NCBI RefSeq assembly: GCF_000005505.3
Contig: NC_016131.3
Coordinates: 8,329,501 to 8,393,500 of the forward strand
Length of the DNA stretch: 64,000 nucleotides
Direction of reading: 5' to 3'
DNA from: Brachypodium distachyon
Lineage: Eukaryota > Streptophyta > Magnoliopsida > Poales > Poaceae
Shown here: one piece after another, positions 1 through 13,800 of the stretch
How positions within the stretch are numbered: the first letter of the stretch is position 1
How the letters are laid out: every line of letters begins with the position of its first letter
Translations under genes and position numbers: made by a program
Notes under the pieces: model-generated
The model's database searches: none
Seen by the model: only the letters and a program-made list of their open reading frames with translations
What the model was told of the DNA's origin: nothing

Positions 1-1480
1 AAAGTTTATCGATGTATTCTATAATAGGACTAGAAGCATCAATGTATCTCCTCATCTCCTTCTGCACAGAGCAATCTGCAAGTACACAGAATTTGTGCAG
101 GTTGGTAGTATCAGCAACAGATCATCTGGAAAAAAAGCAGGTATCCCGATGGATGCTATCATTTGCTTACCAGTTTCGTTCAACCTCAGTATCAACTGCT
201 CCCTGGTTGGGAGAGTGTACATCCCAGCACCAACAGCTTTCCTGATTGCCCAGCTATGAAACGGCGCGCAGACCTGCCCGTAAGCTGTCGTAGCAGCATC
301 ATACAACGTACCCCTGCCAAAAAAAAGAAACAAGCGCCGGACAGAGAGATCGTAAGCTGTCGTCCAATTGGCAGGACAATAAGTGCTAAATACAAACATT
401 CGTGCATGTAACATGTTGAAGCAGCCAGCAGAGGCGAGCAAAATGCACGACGACAAATTGTGCTTGGCTGGAAGAGAACATACTCGGTTGCGAGGAACTG
501 CTCGAAGAGAGCCTTGATGAGGCCGAGCCCTAGCCGGACCCTGCGCAGGTTCCGGGAATGGCTGCCCTGCTTCTTGACGCAGTCGTTCTCGACGTCCTGG
601 TCCAGGATGTCGTTCAGCGTGGCGTACTCCTTGGATGCCCCGATGAGGTCGTTCACCTGGATGAATCACATGGGTGATGTTCGATTACATTTCTTTCTAG
701 CCGTCGTGATCAATCGACAAGCGAAAAACAAACGAAAAGTAGGCGCGATCGACTAGTCTATTCAACACGTATAAGATCACATTTCTTTTGGGAGAATCCT
801 AAAAGCTTCTAAATTTGTGTGGTTACTTTTAACTGCGAGCAAAACGGAAAGGATATTCGAACAATTGCGAGTTGTACGCTACAAGATCCGATGGGAAGGA
901 ATATACGATTGCAAGCGTGCGTAAGATTTAGGCAAAATCAAAAGAGGGCATCGCTTCTACGATTCTCCCTCCTTTTTTTTCTTGGAGACTAAAAGCGTAC
1001 GATCTTTCTGTTTCATCGCCGTTCGAAATCTCGTAAGTTTGACCCGAAGATCGATCCAATCACGAGCAGCAAATTACCGAAAAAAAAATGCACAGCCGCG
1101 AGCCAGATCGGTTTTACCTTGGTGACGTATTCGCTCTCGGCGAACTTGAAGGCGATGCCGAGGGAGTTGAAGAGGACGGAGACGAGGGCGCAGGTGTCGC
1201 CGAAGGGCGCGAGGCGGAGCTCCCCGCCGTCGGCCTCCATCCAGCGCGCCAGCTCCTCGAACGCCTCGGCCACCGCCGTGAGCGGCTTCTCCATCCCCTG
1301 CCGCGCCGCCACCACGGCCGCCACCGCGTCGCACATCGGCTGCTCGGCCTGCGCCGCCGACGACGACCAGCGCATCATCCTCCCCCTCCCCTCCCTCCTC
1401 TCCTTCGCGGCGGAGGCCGTCGGTCGCTGCTGCTCCTCTCCGATCCCCTCGTGCGTGCGAGCACCGAAGGCGCGGCCCAA
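1..1480 (-). CDS. ACD11: ACD11-like glycolipid transfer protein (3' end outside window)
   Basis: Partial gene on the minus strand. Exons read by eye: 1378-1118 (start MMRWSSS; an in-frame upstream ATG at 1480 would add 34 residues), 656-484, 313-171 and 75-1, the last running out of the window. All junctions are GT-AG and keep frame. The spliced product reads GIAFKFAESEYVTK, VNDLIGASKEYATLNDILDQ, DVENDCVKKQGSHSRNLRRV, FLATEG, AYGQVCAPFHSWAIRKAV and SPIIEYIDKL, in the order found in Arabidopsis ACD11. Family knowledge: ACD11 is a GLTP-fold protein that moves ceramide-1-phosphate and related sphingolipids between membranes and restrains programmed cell death. The conserved D, N, K and H lipid-headgroup residues appear present. 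Introns lie at 1117-657, 483-314 and 170-76. A minus-strand TATA-like site sits near 1668-1674. Confidence 0.9.
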
Positions 1481-1492
1481 CCGTTAAACGGG

Positions 1493-1512
1493 TGGGGGGG
1501 GGGGGGGGGGGG
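1493..1512. repeat. Poly-G tract in the ACD11 5' leader
   Basis: A run of about 18 G residues (one T near its left end) on the plus strand, so a poly-C run in the 5' leader of the minus-strand gene. Such runs are length-variable and prone to base-calling error. Confidence 0.8.
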
Positions 1513-1667
1513 CGGAGGACGCACACGCACGCGGCAGAATGGACGCGAGGCGAGACGAGCTGAAGTGCGCCCCCGCGCGGAGGACACCGTCTATGTATAG
1601 GATCTCTGCAGGGAGGAGGAGGAGAGGAATTTGGCGACGAAGCGTGTGGCGAATCGGGGAGCTTCCC

Positions 1668-1674
1668 TATATAG
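1668..1674 (-). promoter_or_regulatory. TATA-like box upstream of the ACD11-like gene
   Basis: CTATATAGG-type sequence about 190 bp upstream of the 1480 ATG and 290 bp upstream of the 1378 ATG, in a plausible place for a TATA box. The core is nearly palindromic, so strand is assigned only from the gene. No start-site data. Confidence 0.35.
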
Positions 1675-2579
1675 GCATCTTGGAGGATTTTCGTGATGGG
1701 CGCACGGGAAGCGGACGAGGCGGTGGCCGCTCTCTGGTCTGTGCCCGAGGTGGAGTCGTAACTGAAGGCCTGGTGAATGGAGAGAGACTCAGACTCAGAT
1801 CAGACTGGTCGGTGGGTTCGGCGTGCGAGGGGAACTTGAGAAAGAGAAACGCATGTGTAGCCTGTTACCCGTCGTGGTTACGTACGTCAACAGCAATGTC
1901 AATATTTTCTTTCTCGCGGAACAGCAGCAGCGGCACGAAGGGGGGGGTGGGGATGTTAGTGTGGAAGCAAAAATTGTAGAGCTTCTGGAAAGGAAGAAAA
2001 ATGTCCTCGTTAGTTTTTGCTACTCATGTCGATTCTATCTTTGGATAAACTCAATATAATAGTCATGGAGCACATTTTTATTCACAAGTGTTTTTTTCAT
2101 CTCACAACTGTTGCCAAAGTGTAGTGCTAATACCAAGTAAATTTAGTCTTTATGCTAGTATAAGTTCTGACCTCGTTGCAAAAAAAAATGAAAGAAAAAT
2201 GTATAAGTTCTGACCAGCTAGACGGTGGTTTCGACGAGGACGATATTTTGTGGCCCCATGTAAGGGAGCACAGGGGGGCGTGGGAGAAATAGAGGTATGT
2301 ATCTTGGTGAGGTGAAATCGTTTTGTCATGAGCTGACATGGCAATGAAACCACTGAACCAGTTGGCATATTAGATCAGAATCAGGTTTGACTAAACTTTA
2401 ATGGTATCATGATAAAGTTTATCCGGTGAGAGATGAGGTTCGTACCCAAAAAAATTAGAGGGAACAAACTTGTACTTTGTCAATAATCATGGGACGAAAA
2501 TAAACATGTCTTTTATTCCAAAGATTCTATAGAGATTTTTCTTTTTAAGTCTCTTTTTTACGTGGATCATTCTATGATT

Positions 2580-2771
2580 AGAGCTGCAACTTTGTGACCC
2601 TCAGGATACTTTTGATCCTGCTTAGTTCAAACAAATAAACTAAAAATTTAAAAAGGTCAAAGGGTACTCTGAGAGTCACCATGTTGCACCTCTATCTACG
2701 ACTTTAGTTCATTTGTTTGAACTAAGCATGGTCAAAAGGTATCCTGAGGGTTATCATGTTGCACCTCTATC
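2580..2771. mobile_element. Fold-back MITE-like element
   Basis: The arms at about 2580-2660 and 2690-2771 are inverted copies. The outer ends read AGAGCTGCAACTTTGTGACC and, reverse-complemented, AGAGGTGCAACATGATAACC, followed by a shared CCTCAGGATAC block and a shared CTTAGTTCAAACAAAT block. A further copy of the right end (near 2667-2700) lies inside, so the element is partly duplicated. No coding capacity. Superfamily not assigned. Confidence 0.6.
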
Positions 2772-5026
2772 TGCGATTGTCTGATTTGTGTCCGTACTGT
2801 AAGTCAATGATTTCCTTTTTCTTTTTCAAAGGAAAAACGGAGAAACAAATCTCCTCTCCTATAGAGGTCTTCACGCGAGAAGCTTCGTGCTCTACGTACG
2901 GGGGAGGTGAAGCTCCACGACCAATTTGAGCCGGAATCTACGGAGTACTATTGAATCAACGTAGCTTCATCCTGGACCTTCTGTTTTGACTCTTGACTTG
3001 GTCCTTGCTCCACGCCCGATGTGAAACTACCGTGTGAAAGAATTTGTCCTGATTAGACAACCTTCACATTTTTTTCCCCCTAGAAAGACCCTTCAACTTT
3101 TTATTATTTTTACATGAATAAGTACGCATATTCCATCAAGAAAAGGGCAAAGCGAATCATTATAAGTACTTCGTTACACCAAAAACGAATTCTACGTTAT
3201 CTTAAGAAGCAAGTACCACTAGGAGACGAGCTCCTGCCGTGCCTCGTTGTGAAGCACCATTGAACAGTCTGGACTCTGTACCCACCGGGATATGCTGAGG
3301 TCATTAATAGAGACATGCATGCCGGCATGCAGCATGAAGAGCTGCAAATACAAACCCTGATTTAGTTTCTCATCGACCAGAATTTCCTTCCTGTCTGGCA
3401 CCGTTCTAATTCGTGTTTGTTTCGCCGGCGCTGTTCAGCAATCAGCACAAACTTGCACGTACCTTAGAGACTAGAGTGTCAAGAAGAAGAAAAAAACTTG
3501 GACGTACGTAGGAATGGCCACATCGCAGGCCCAGTGACAACGCTAAAGCCCAACCGCCTGAACTATCGATGAGCTGGTGGTGCAATGCTGCACATGCTAT
3601 GCATTATTGCGAGAATTTCTTTTTGGGCCTACTCTAATTTGTAAACTCCTTCCCGGACGATGAAAAAAATTGAAATGGCTCTTATGCTTCTTCGGCGTAT
3701 ATGCCACATTCACAATATATCATCCAAGATACACCATCGGCCAGAGTAGAAGGTTCTTTCTTTTTACAGGGTAGAACGTTCTGTGCAGCTATCTTCATGG
3801 TTGTTGACTTTTGATCACCGGATTTGGCGGTTTATTTGTCCATCTATAATAGCCTAATCACGGTAAGTTTTGTGTGGAACTCCGAGCAGTCCCTGCCGTT
3901 AAGCCTGGTGGTGGCGCAGAATCAATTTCCGACCTCTAGTGTTGAAGTATAAGTGGATTGTCTAGCTCCTTCCATAAGATCGGTCTTTTAGTTGCGTTGG
4001 CTAACGCATGAAGCTCTTCAGCTAGGGTTCTTTGCGCCGCTGGCCACCCCCGTCTCTTGCGGACAAGTGTGCAACGTTAAACTTCCTGTCTATTTTGATG
4101 GGTCGAATCGATGTTTTTCTTTTTGGCCCTGTTCATGCCTATTGTGTCTTCTTGTTTTAGTGCCTGGCGATATTATTTTTATTATTTTCAGAATCATCTA
4201 TATTTTGATTCAAACTCGGCATCCACTATAGGTAAAGGGTTTGGATAAAAAAAATCAAGAAATTACAACACAACTCTTATAACTAAGGAGTATAGTTGAT
4301 TTTTTTCTCTCTCTAGAGAATCTTCTTCAGCATGAAGTACCGCCAAAGTTCTTATTAAAGAGATTGCAATGAGACTGGAGCATTGACACCACCACTTGAA
4401 CACTTGGGCCGAGGATGATTCAGGACGCGCTAACACAAATTCATCAGATCTGTACGAACGGTTGTGCAAGGAGACAAAACCGAGATTTGCAAAATCAGAC
4501 ACACCGAACATAGGAAAGTAAAAAAAAAACTCTTTGGCTCCGTAACACCACTTAGGAAGACACCTCCACAAAAAGAGGAAGAATCAAAGTAACTTTATTC
4601 TCACGACACCGCACCCTCGACTAGAGCGTCGTCGACAAGAAGCATACAATACAATAACTCATATGATCTTATAGAGTTATAGTTAATTTACAATTATGCT
4701 GGAGAATGCAATCCGCATAGAGAAATGTTGTCATTTTATTACTTCAGCGAACTCGTAACCTTGATGGAGATTACTCGCACACCCTCCATAGATTAGCACT
4801 CATCTTTAAAATGATGACTGGAACAACTAAATACAGATTGAACCCAAATCAGCATTCAGATTATATGTACGTACGGTTTTCAGCCTTTTTCCTCTTCATC
4901 ATGTTGCCCCTTATGGTGGAAACCCTCAATGACTTATGCAATGGAACGTAAGGTCGATGTAGGATGTATCGACCAGAGAGATGATGAGCCTTTGGGCATG
5001 TGCAACTCGCTCTAACATGTTTGGGC

Positions 5027-5336
5027 CTCTTTGATTCGCACGATAGGAAAAGACACAGGAATAAGAAAGTCACAAGATTGCAATGCCATGTCCATTTGAA
5101 TCCTACAAGATTATGATTGAACATAAATTTGTTTGGTTGAACAAAAGAAAAACAAAGGAATCTTAAAAAGAGGTTGGAGCTGATGGAAATATTCCTACGA
5201 AAGGCAGTGCAATGGATCCTTAGAAAATTTTCCCATGTGATTGAATCCTACAAATCAAACAACCAATGTAGGAAAAAATTGTAAGGATTTAAATCCTCCA
5301 AATTTTATGTGAAAATCCTTTGAATTGAAAAGGCCT
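5027..5336. mobile_element. MITE with GGCCTCTTTGATTC-type ends
   Basis: AT-rich element of about 310 bp. The left end reads GGGCCTCTTTGATTCGC and the right end, reverse-complemented, GGCCTTTTCAATTCAAAGG. I recall similar termini on non-autonomous hAT-like grass elements. No coding capacity and no clear target-site duplication. Confidence 0.5.
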
Positions 5337-5581
5337 ATATCTACAATCCACCGTTTTTTCTGTTTTCCGGAAATCTCTCACACACATAGGCAAAATATAA
5401 GGATCGATCATGTTCAAACCAGACAACAACTAGTAGATTAGTTGTTAAAACAATTTTTATTTAAACTTAAAAAGATTAGATAGCCTGTGACGTGTGTTCA
5501 TTTATACCCTGCAATTTTGGTAAAATTTTCGCTTATCTATATTCTACCTATATTTGAAAAGCAAATAAACTATTTATACAG

Positions 5582-5644
5582 TACTCCTTCTGATTCTAAA
5601 TTTTTGACTTAAATTTTGACAACAATTTAAGATCGAAGTGAGTA
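5582..5644. mobile_element. Short Stowaway-like MITE
   Basis: Short palindromic element bounded by TA. The left end ACTCCTTCTGATTCTAAA and the right end (TTTAAGATCGAAGTGAGT) are imperfect inverted repeats. It looks like a degenerate Stowaway. Confidence 0.45.
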
Positions 5645-6209
5645 GTTATAAAAAGTCGGCATCTAAATGATTAAGCAACCATTAAGCATCAACCAAGTTT
5701 TTTTTGTACGATCCATTTGAAATCCAAACAAAAACTTCTTTCTAGCCGGTGGTTGGTGTATCTGTTGGGCACACACTAGTGGGGCGTGGCATGTCACATG
5801 GCATTGACATGACCAGCGGAACGTGATCGGTGCACACCTTCCGCCGTGAGGTCAAAACAGGCCGGTCCAATAGTGCGCCGCCACGTACGGTTCCCCTCCT
5901 TAGCCGGTCCACTGAGCCCGTCCCACGCATACGGGCACCCCCCGCTTCCGTCTCGCTCGGACTCCCCGGTTTGACCGCACCTCTGCCCTCGTGGCGCCGC
6001 CCGGTGCGCGACGCGTCGGCTTCCCATTGGAAGGCTGCCCCCGTTGCGAGGCGAGCTTCTCGAGGGGCCGCACCCATCGCTCTCCTATTTTTCTATCCCC
6101 ACCCCCTCCCTTTCCACTCCTTCCTATCCCCCCACGAACCTGCAGCGCACACACGAGATCCGCAGCCGAGAGGGGAGCCCGTGAGGAAGTTCCAAGCGCC
6201 GGAGGAAAG

Positions 6210-7130
6210 GTACCTCCTCTTTCTCTCATGGCACGACCCCCCTTTTCCCTTTGCGGTTGTTTGTTGGGTGTGAGCAACAGATTATTCTGTTTGGTTGCGG
6301 GATTCCGAGGCGAAGTTCCATCTTCTTCTCCAGTGACGGATTCGATTTGATGAATGTTTTTTTTTTCACGGCATGGTCGATTCTAACCGGGATCGTTCCA
6401 GATCTAGGTTTAGCTCGTTGGACTTGTCAGGGTTCGTGATCAGATCTGATGTGCGAGTTTAGGGTTCCGAAGAGCAGCGTTTTCCGTCCGGAATTTTGGA
6501 ACTATAAAGGGTATCCCCCCTGATTTGGTGTGATTTTGCTGGAGATCGAGGTGGGAGCATTTTAGCAAGTTTTTGAGATCTGGCGGGGGGGAGAGATCGT
6601 TGACATGATAATGTGCACGTGTTGCTCTCCCCCGTAGAACTAGCTCTGTAGATCCGTACGTTTCTCGGTAGGTGTGATGTGAGTCGCCTATGGTGAACTG
6701 TAGATCTAGTAAAGTAATATTATTAAGAGAAGAACGTTAATTGCTCTGTGCTAGTGCTGCCGTGAATTTTAGTTGGTAGTCTGATGCTTGATATTCTGTG
6801 GATCTTAGGTTCGATAGCGTAATATTAGTTTCGTCTAGGGGAATTTCCAGAGAAGTAGAAGAATAAAAGCAGAGTATCGATATGTCACTTTGAGGATGGA
6901 TTAGAATATTTAGGTGTCTCCACTCTCCATAAGGATTCCTTCCATAGGTTAAAAAGTACGAGCTAGTTGTCCATCTATTGTTTCATTTGGAAACTGTAAG
7001 CCTACCCATGATCTGCAAATTATGGAAATGATGGTGATTTGTAGGAGGGTGTTCCTCGTTACTCTTCGGACTTATTTTGCACTTATGATTTAGCAGTTGA
7101 GAAGTCATTAGTTTAATACAACATCCACAG
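6210..7130 (+). other. Inferred leader intron of the 14-3-3 gene
   Basis: A donor (GAGGAAAG|GTACCTCC, 6209/6210) follows a GC-rich leader beginning around 6.1 kb. An acceptor (ACATCCACAG|GTACC, 7130/7131) lies 36 bp before the 14-3-3 ATG. Leader introns of this kind are usual in monocot 14-3-3 genes. Transcript evidence is not available, so the boundaries are inference. Confidence 0.55.
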
Positions 7131-7166
7131 GTACCGAGCAAGTTCGTGTAACAAAGGAGAGGAAAA

Positions 7167-8839
<1,673 letters not shown>

Positions 8840-10882
8840 CTGGGCCTCAACCCTGCACAAGTTTATTTCTGAGTCCATTTACGCAGCTACCTGTATTATT
8901 CAGATCATAAGATGTACTAGGGTCGGTTGCACTATGTGAATCATAAGATGTTTTAGGATCGTGTTATGCGAAGCGGGTCGAGCTGAAGTGACTAGAGTCA
9001 ACATCATGTGGACATCTTCGCTTCAGGAGCTGCGTTATTAGTCCATTAGCAGATTTCAAACTATTTCCTGTATTGCAGCACATTATTAGTATTGCTGTAT
9101 TAGCAATTTTCATTGGCTTGTTATGATTGAACATACTGGCGTGAATCACTGCAGAGTTGCTGCCTTTCGTTTTTGTTGATCCGGAAGCTATTAAGGAATT
9201 GCAGTATGTTATTGAACACACTGCTGCGTGTTTTGGGTTTGTCGTGGCTATCGGCAGAACAAATTGGTCCAAGTTCAAAATGGTAACGATGTGGTGACAG
9301 TGCTGTAGCCCATACTTATTACAGTAACAAACACGTGTGGGCGAACTACCTCAAAAGGAGGGGATATACATATAAAAGAAACACTTGACATCTTACAGCA
9401 CTGCTATGGTTTATGAAGTCTGCACAGGTTTCGTTGAACTTGCGCGTCAGTTGCTAATATTCATAGACTAGTAAAATTGCTAATTCATCTGGCTTGCTTT
9501 TACAGAACAAGATCACCTGCCCTTGCCTTCATTTTTGCAGCTCAGATCTCATGCTGAAATTATCTAGCAGCACCTTACTGCTATTTGGACAAATAGAGAC
9601 AGCTGAACTGGCTATGTTCAGAACAAATTGCTGCTGCAAATTGCAGCTACAACGCGCGGAACATCTACTAATATTAATGCATAAGAACATGTCAAGGCAT
9701 TATGTCATCCACGCAACATCACTTTACTTCTTATAAATATATGAATTGGTGGCCGCCCGTTCATTCCATCGTGACCATCCTTTATATTGCTAGAAAATGA
9801 ATATAATTGCATCCATTCAATATAGTATATACATGAATCACGATTTTTTGATCAAGACTGACTTGATTGATATATATTTTTAGAGAATTGATGTTTGACA
9901 AAAAAAAATTGGAAACGCAAGGGCAAAATCAGATTTAACTTAGCAACTTATGTAAAACATTAATGATAATTCTGTAGTAGCATACATGCATTTAGCCAGT
10001 AGAAAAATAAATAAAAACATATGTGCATATAAAGTTTTGCAATCTTTTACATCTTACTCCATACATCTTGTAATGTTTCTCCTTTGGGTCAAACTTCTTG
10101 ATCCTATTTGGCGGTAAATAGCAATTGCGCCTTAAAACAAGTATCCAACAATTTTTTTCATTTAAAACCTAGTACAGATTGGTGCAAAAAATAATAATTA
10201 TTCCTAGACCAATCATATAGTGAGCGTTAGTGAGATGGCTGTACCTCGAACCTACTAGGAATCAAAATGCAAGTTTGATATTTAACGTGTCTTCTTAAAG
10301 CGGGTTATTCTTACAGAGCGAGATGACATAATTCCTAAAAGTAAATACATCCTCAACGGGTTTGTTACTACTAAAACAATATCTCTTATCCCAAGAACCC
10401 CTATGTTTTCCGAAGCAAACATTTTTCATATAATTTGGAATCAAAAGATGATCGATTTTACAATTTTTCTATGAATCAAATAGGCTTTGGAAGCAAAATA
10501 GTCCAGATGCTTTGGAAGTGAAATACTAAAGATGTTGAATGGTTATTTTATCTTAGCTTCTTTCTTAAAATGGTAATCTGAAATGTCAAAAAAATTAATG
10601 TTGCAAGGCTTAAACGTCACACGAAGAGGACGAGAAGAAGCACTGAACAGCAAATAACACGTCAGGAACGTCAGTCGAACGTTTTCTTCCCCTCCCCAGT
10701 GCTCACGCGCCCACCCGAGGGAAGAGGAGAGCAGATCAGCAGACGCACAATCGCTGCCCGCAACAACTACTGGGAAAACCACTTGTAAAGCAGATCACGT
10801 ACACATATACCGCTCCGTGCGTCGTCGTCGCCGCGCCGCCCCCACCCCACCGGATCCCGCCAGATCCAGCTGCTCAGATCCC
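8840..10882. other. 3' end of the 14-3-3 gene and CASP upstream region
   Basis: About 8840-9300 looks like 3' untranslated sequence. The rest is AT-rich without a supported gene, tRNA or recognisable element. The last 250 bp (from about 10.62 kb) turns GC-rich and is the likely CASP leader and promoter. Confidence 0.55.
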
Positions 10883-13800
10883 ATGGACCCCTCGCCGGCC
10901 CAGGCGGCCGGGTCGGAGCGCGACCGCTCGCCGCCGCCGCCCCCTCCCCCTCCCACGTCATCGTCTGCCTCGCCGCTCGCCGTCGTCTGCAACTTCTGGA
11001 AAGGTCCGTGTCTATCTTACTTCCCCTTTGTTTTGACTTGATGCTGATTCTGGTTCGGCGAGCCCCGGAGGCAGGTTGGGTTGGATCGTGGGCTTAAGCT
11101 GCGGACTATCGCGATTCCCAGTTGCGCGGACCCGGTTTGGCCCGTGATTGCAATAATTTGTGCGGTTTTCTTACTAATCGCGAGTAAAGAGATCTTAATG
11201 TCCTTGAAATGCTGGCTTAGGTAGTTGCATTTGTTACTTGCATTCATATGTACCACTAGTATTTTTGCGTGTCACTTCCTCAAGTGGCTGCGAGTCCTTC
11301 TCTTAAGTCCAAACGGATCACTAGGAGTGAAAACTTCTGGGAGAGATCATGCGTATGATATGACCGTGACAGGCAGACAAGTGCAGTTTCAGTAATGAAG
11401 GCCTGTTCTTTGTCTCAAACTTAAATTTGTCATTTCTGTGAAACTTGGTAAAGCTTTTACTGTCCTAGATTAGTTCGTTCGCTGATCAGAAATAGTAACA
11501 AGAGGGAGATAGTTTTTGCATAGGTAGTTTTACATAGCTACTCCGCAGGAAAGCAAAGCAAAGCTATATAGCTACATCATTTGCATAGGGAGTCAGTGAT
11601 TGGTCACAGGCGCCATGAACTTTTGGCATCTGCTTTAATCATTTTGAGTCCATACTAAGTAGGGAGGGTAGCTTTGAGGTACCATGCCACTTGATCTTCG
11701 CTGCTTTCACTTTCATGTAGTGTCTGAAAAAGTTACAATGCTGAAATAGCTTCCAAGTTTGAATGCTCATGCACTGTAGAAAGTTGATTGATTCATTGCA
11801 TCATTCTTGTATGTCGAACCTAGTATCTTCTTCATGTTAATATGCTACCCATGATCAAGAATCTGACTGTTGTTTCTTGTGCAATTTAGACTTTGATTTG
11901 GAGAAAGAAAGAAGTGGTCTGGATGAGCAGGGTTTAAAGATTGCAGAGAATCAAGAGACGAGCCAAAAGAACCGACGTAGACTTGCTGAAAGCACTCGGG
12001 ATTTCAAGAAGGCAGCTTCAGATGAGAAGCTTAGTTTGTTCAACTCATTGCTTAAGAGTTATCAAGAGGAAGTTGACAATCTCACAAAGAGAGCAAAGTT
12101 TGGAGAAAATGCATTTCTCAACATCTATCAGAAGCTATATGAAGCCCCTGATCCATATCCAGCTCTGGCTTCTATGGCTGTATGTATTCATAGAGGAAAC
12201 TGTTTCACAGCTGTCCTGACTTTTCTAAAAATTTAAGTGTCACCAATGTATCCTGCCTTGTTGCATGTAGTCATTTGCCATCTTATTCATATTCGTTGTT
12301 GGCACCTACTGATACAATTGGGCTGCGTTCATTACCTAATGCATTCAGTTTGCATGAAAGTTTGCTGCTACTGATCTCAATGTATTCAGGATCAAGACCA
12401 GAAACTATCTGAACTGGAGTCTGAAAATCGGAAGATGAAACTTGAGCTTGAAGAATACCGGGCAGAAGCTGCCCACCTGAAGAACCAACAGGCGACAATT
12501 AGACGACTTGAGGAGCGCAATCGCCTACTAGAACAACAGGTCTGATCCATTGTAACTCAATATCTTATATGTTTTCTTAACTAATTAGATTTCCTTATGT
12601 TCATGTTGTTTTACACAAACAGTGTAACAATTAAATAATTGTTAGTTCCTTCACACTGTTCTTTATAAAGTTATCAAAATGACTTCCTGTACAATACAAT
12701 GGCATTGCTAATTGTTATCCTTCAATGTTTGGATTAATTTCTTGACACTTCCATATGGTTATGAAGTTCCAGAAACCCACCGTCTCAAATAAATAAATAA
12801 AGCTCTTCTTTTACATTGACACACCACAGGCTGATGTTACAACTTTCACCACCACTCTAACAGCAATGGTAGTATACTGGCCTACTACTATTTTTTTTAA
12901 CAAAGCATTGCAAATCAAATTATTTTGTAGGTGAAATATTTCTTCAAGTTTATGTATAGTGAGCAACTATTATTGGCAGAAAGCTTGTATGCAAAACCAT
13001 CACTGATATATTCCATATAAGTTTATCCAGACTTTTACTTTATAACTTTTTCTTTATTTTTTCTGATTTTAGATGGAAGAAAAGGTGAGAGAGATGGTTG
13101 AAATGAAACAGCGAAGCTTGGCAGAAGATAGTCAGAAAACTCTTGAAGCCCTGAAAGACAGGTATGGTAAATTAATGGCAACTAAGAAACTAACTATTCA
13201 GTTATCATCAGAATTTAAATGTAAGCTTCTTGATTTCAAGAATTTGCTTGGCATCAAAGGCTACACCTTGTATCATTGTAGGGAAGCTACAGAAAGTGTC
13301 AAAGATTTCGCTTGGCATCAGAGGTACTGCAGGTTCTGAACTTTAGTTTTCCATGATTGTAGGGAACGGTCATTGCAGGACCAACTAAGGCAAGCTACAG
13401 AAAGTGTCAAGAATATGCAGAAGCTACATGAATCGGCACAAAGCCAATTGTTTGAGCTTCGGACTCAATCAGGTTTCTTTATTCATTTTAGTCGTGTTGC
13501 CTTAAAGATTGTTACGCTTAATGGTACCGTAACTTGGAAGGTTCTAATGAAGTATCATTGTTTGTTCAGAGGAGGACCGAACTGCAAAGGAAGCTGAAGT
13601 GAGCCTTCTGATGGATGAAGTTGAACGTGCTCAATCACGATTAGTTAGTCTTGAGAGAGAAAAGGTAACTTTGTGCTTTGCCTATTCCAGCTTTTGGGAA
13701 AGTCCCTTGTGCTTGTATGGTTGTGATGCTCCCGATATGTCAACCACGATATGTGCCTTGAGATCTATCCACATTCTCATTATATTGCGCTAATTTTATG

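Larger units (their letters stand above)
1600..5741. other. Intergenic region, ACD11-like gene to 14-3-3 gene
   Basis: No supported gene. Short open frames exist on both strands (for example a 60-codon one at 3219-3401, minus) but none shows a recognisable family. It holds the upstream region of the ACD11-like gene and three MITE-like elements (2580-2771, 5027-5336, 5582-5644). The 4.2-4.6 kb part looks like degraded repeat with no assignable class. Confidence 0.6.

Noticed and set aside
285..380. Near-repeat of GTAAGCTGTCGT at 280 and 351 as a structured element
   Set aside because: Only a 12-bp coincidence partly within coding sequence of the ACD11-like exon 3. No longer homology around it.
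3219..3401. A 60-codon minus-strand frame as a small gene
   Set aside because: No family, no visible intron structure or promoter, and its length is within chance expectation.
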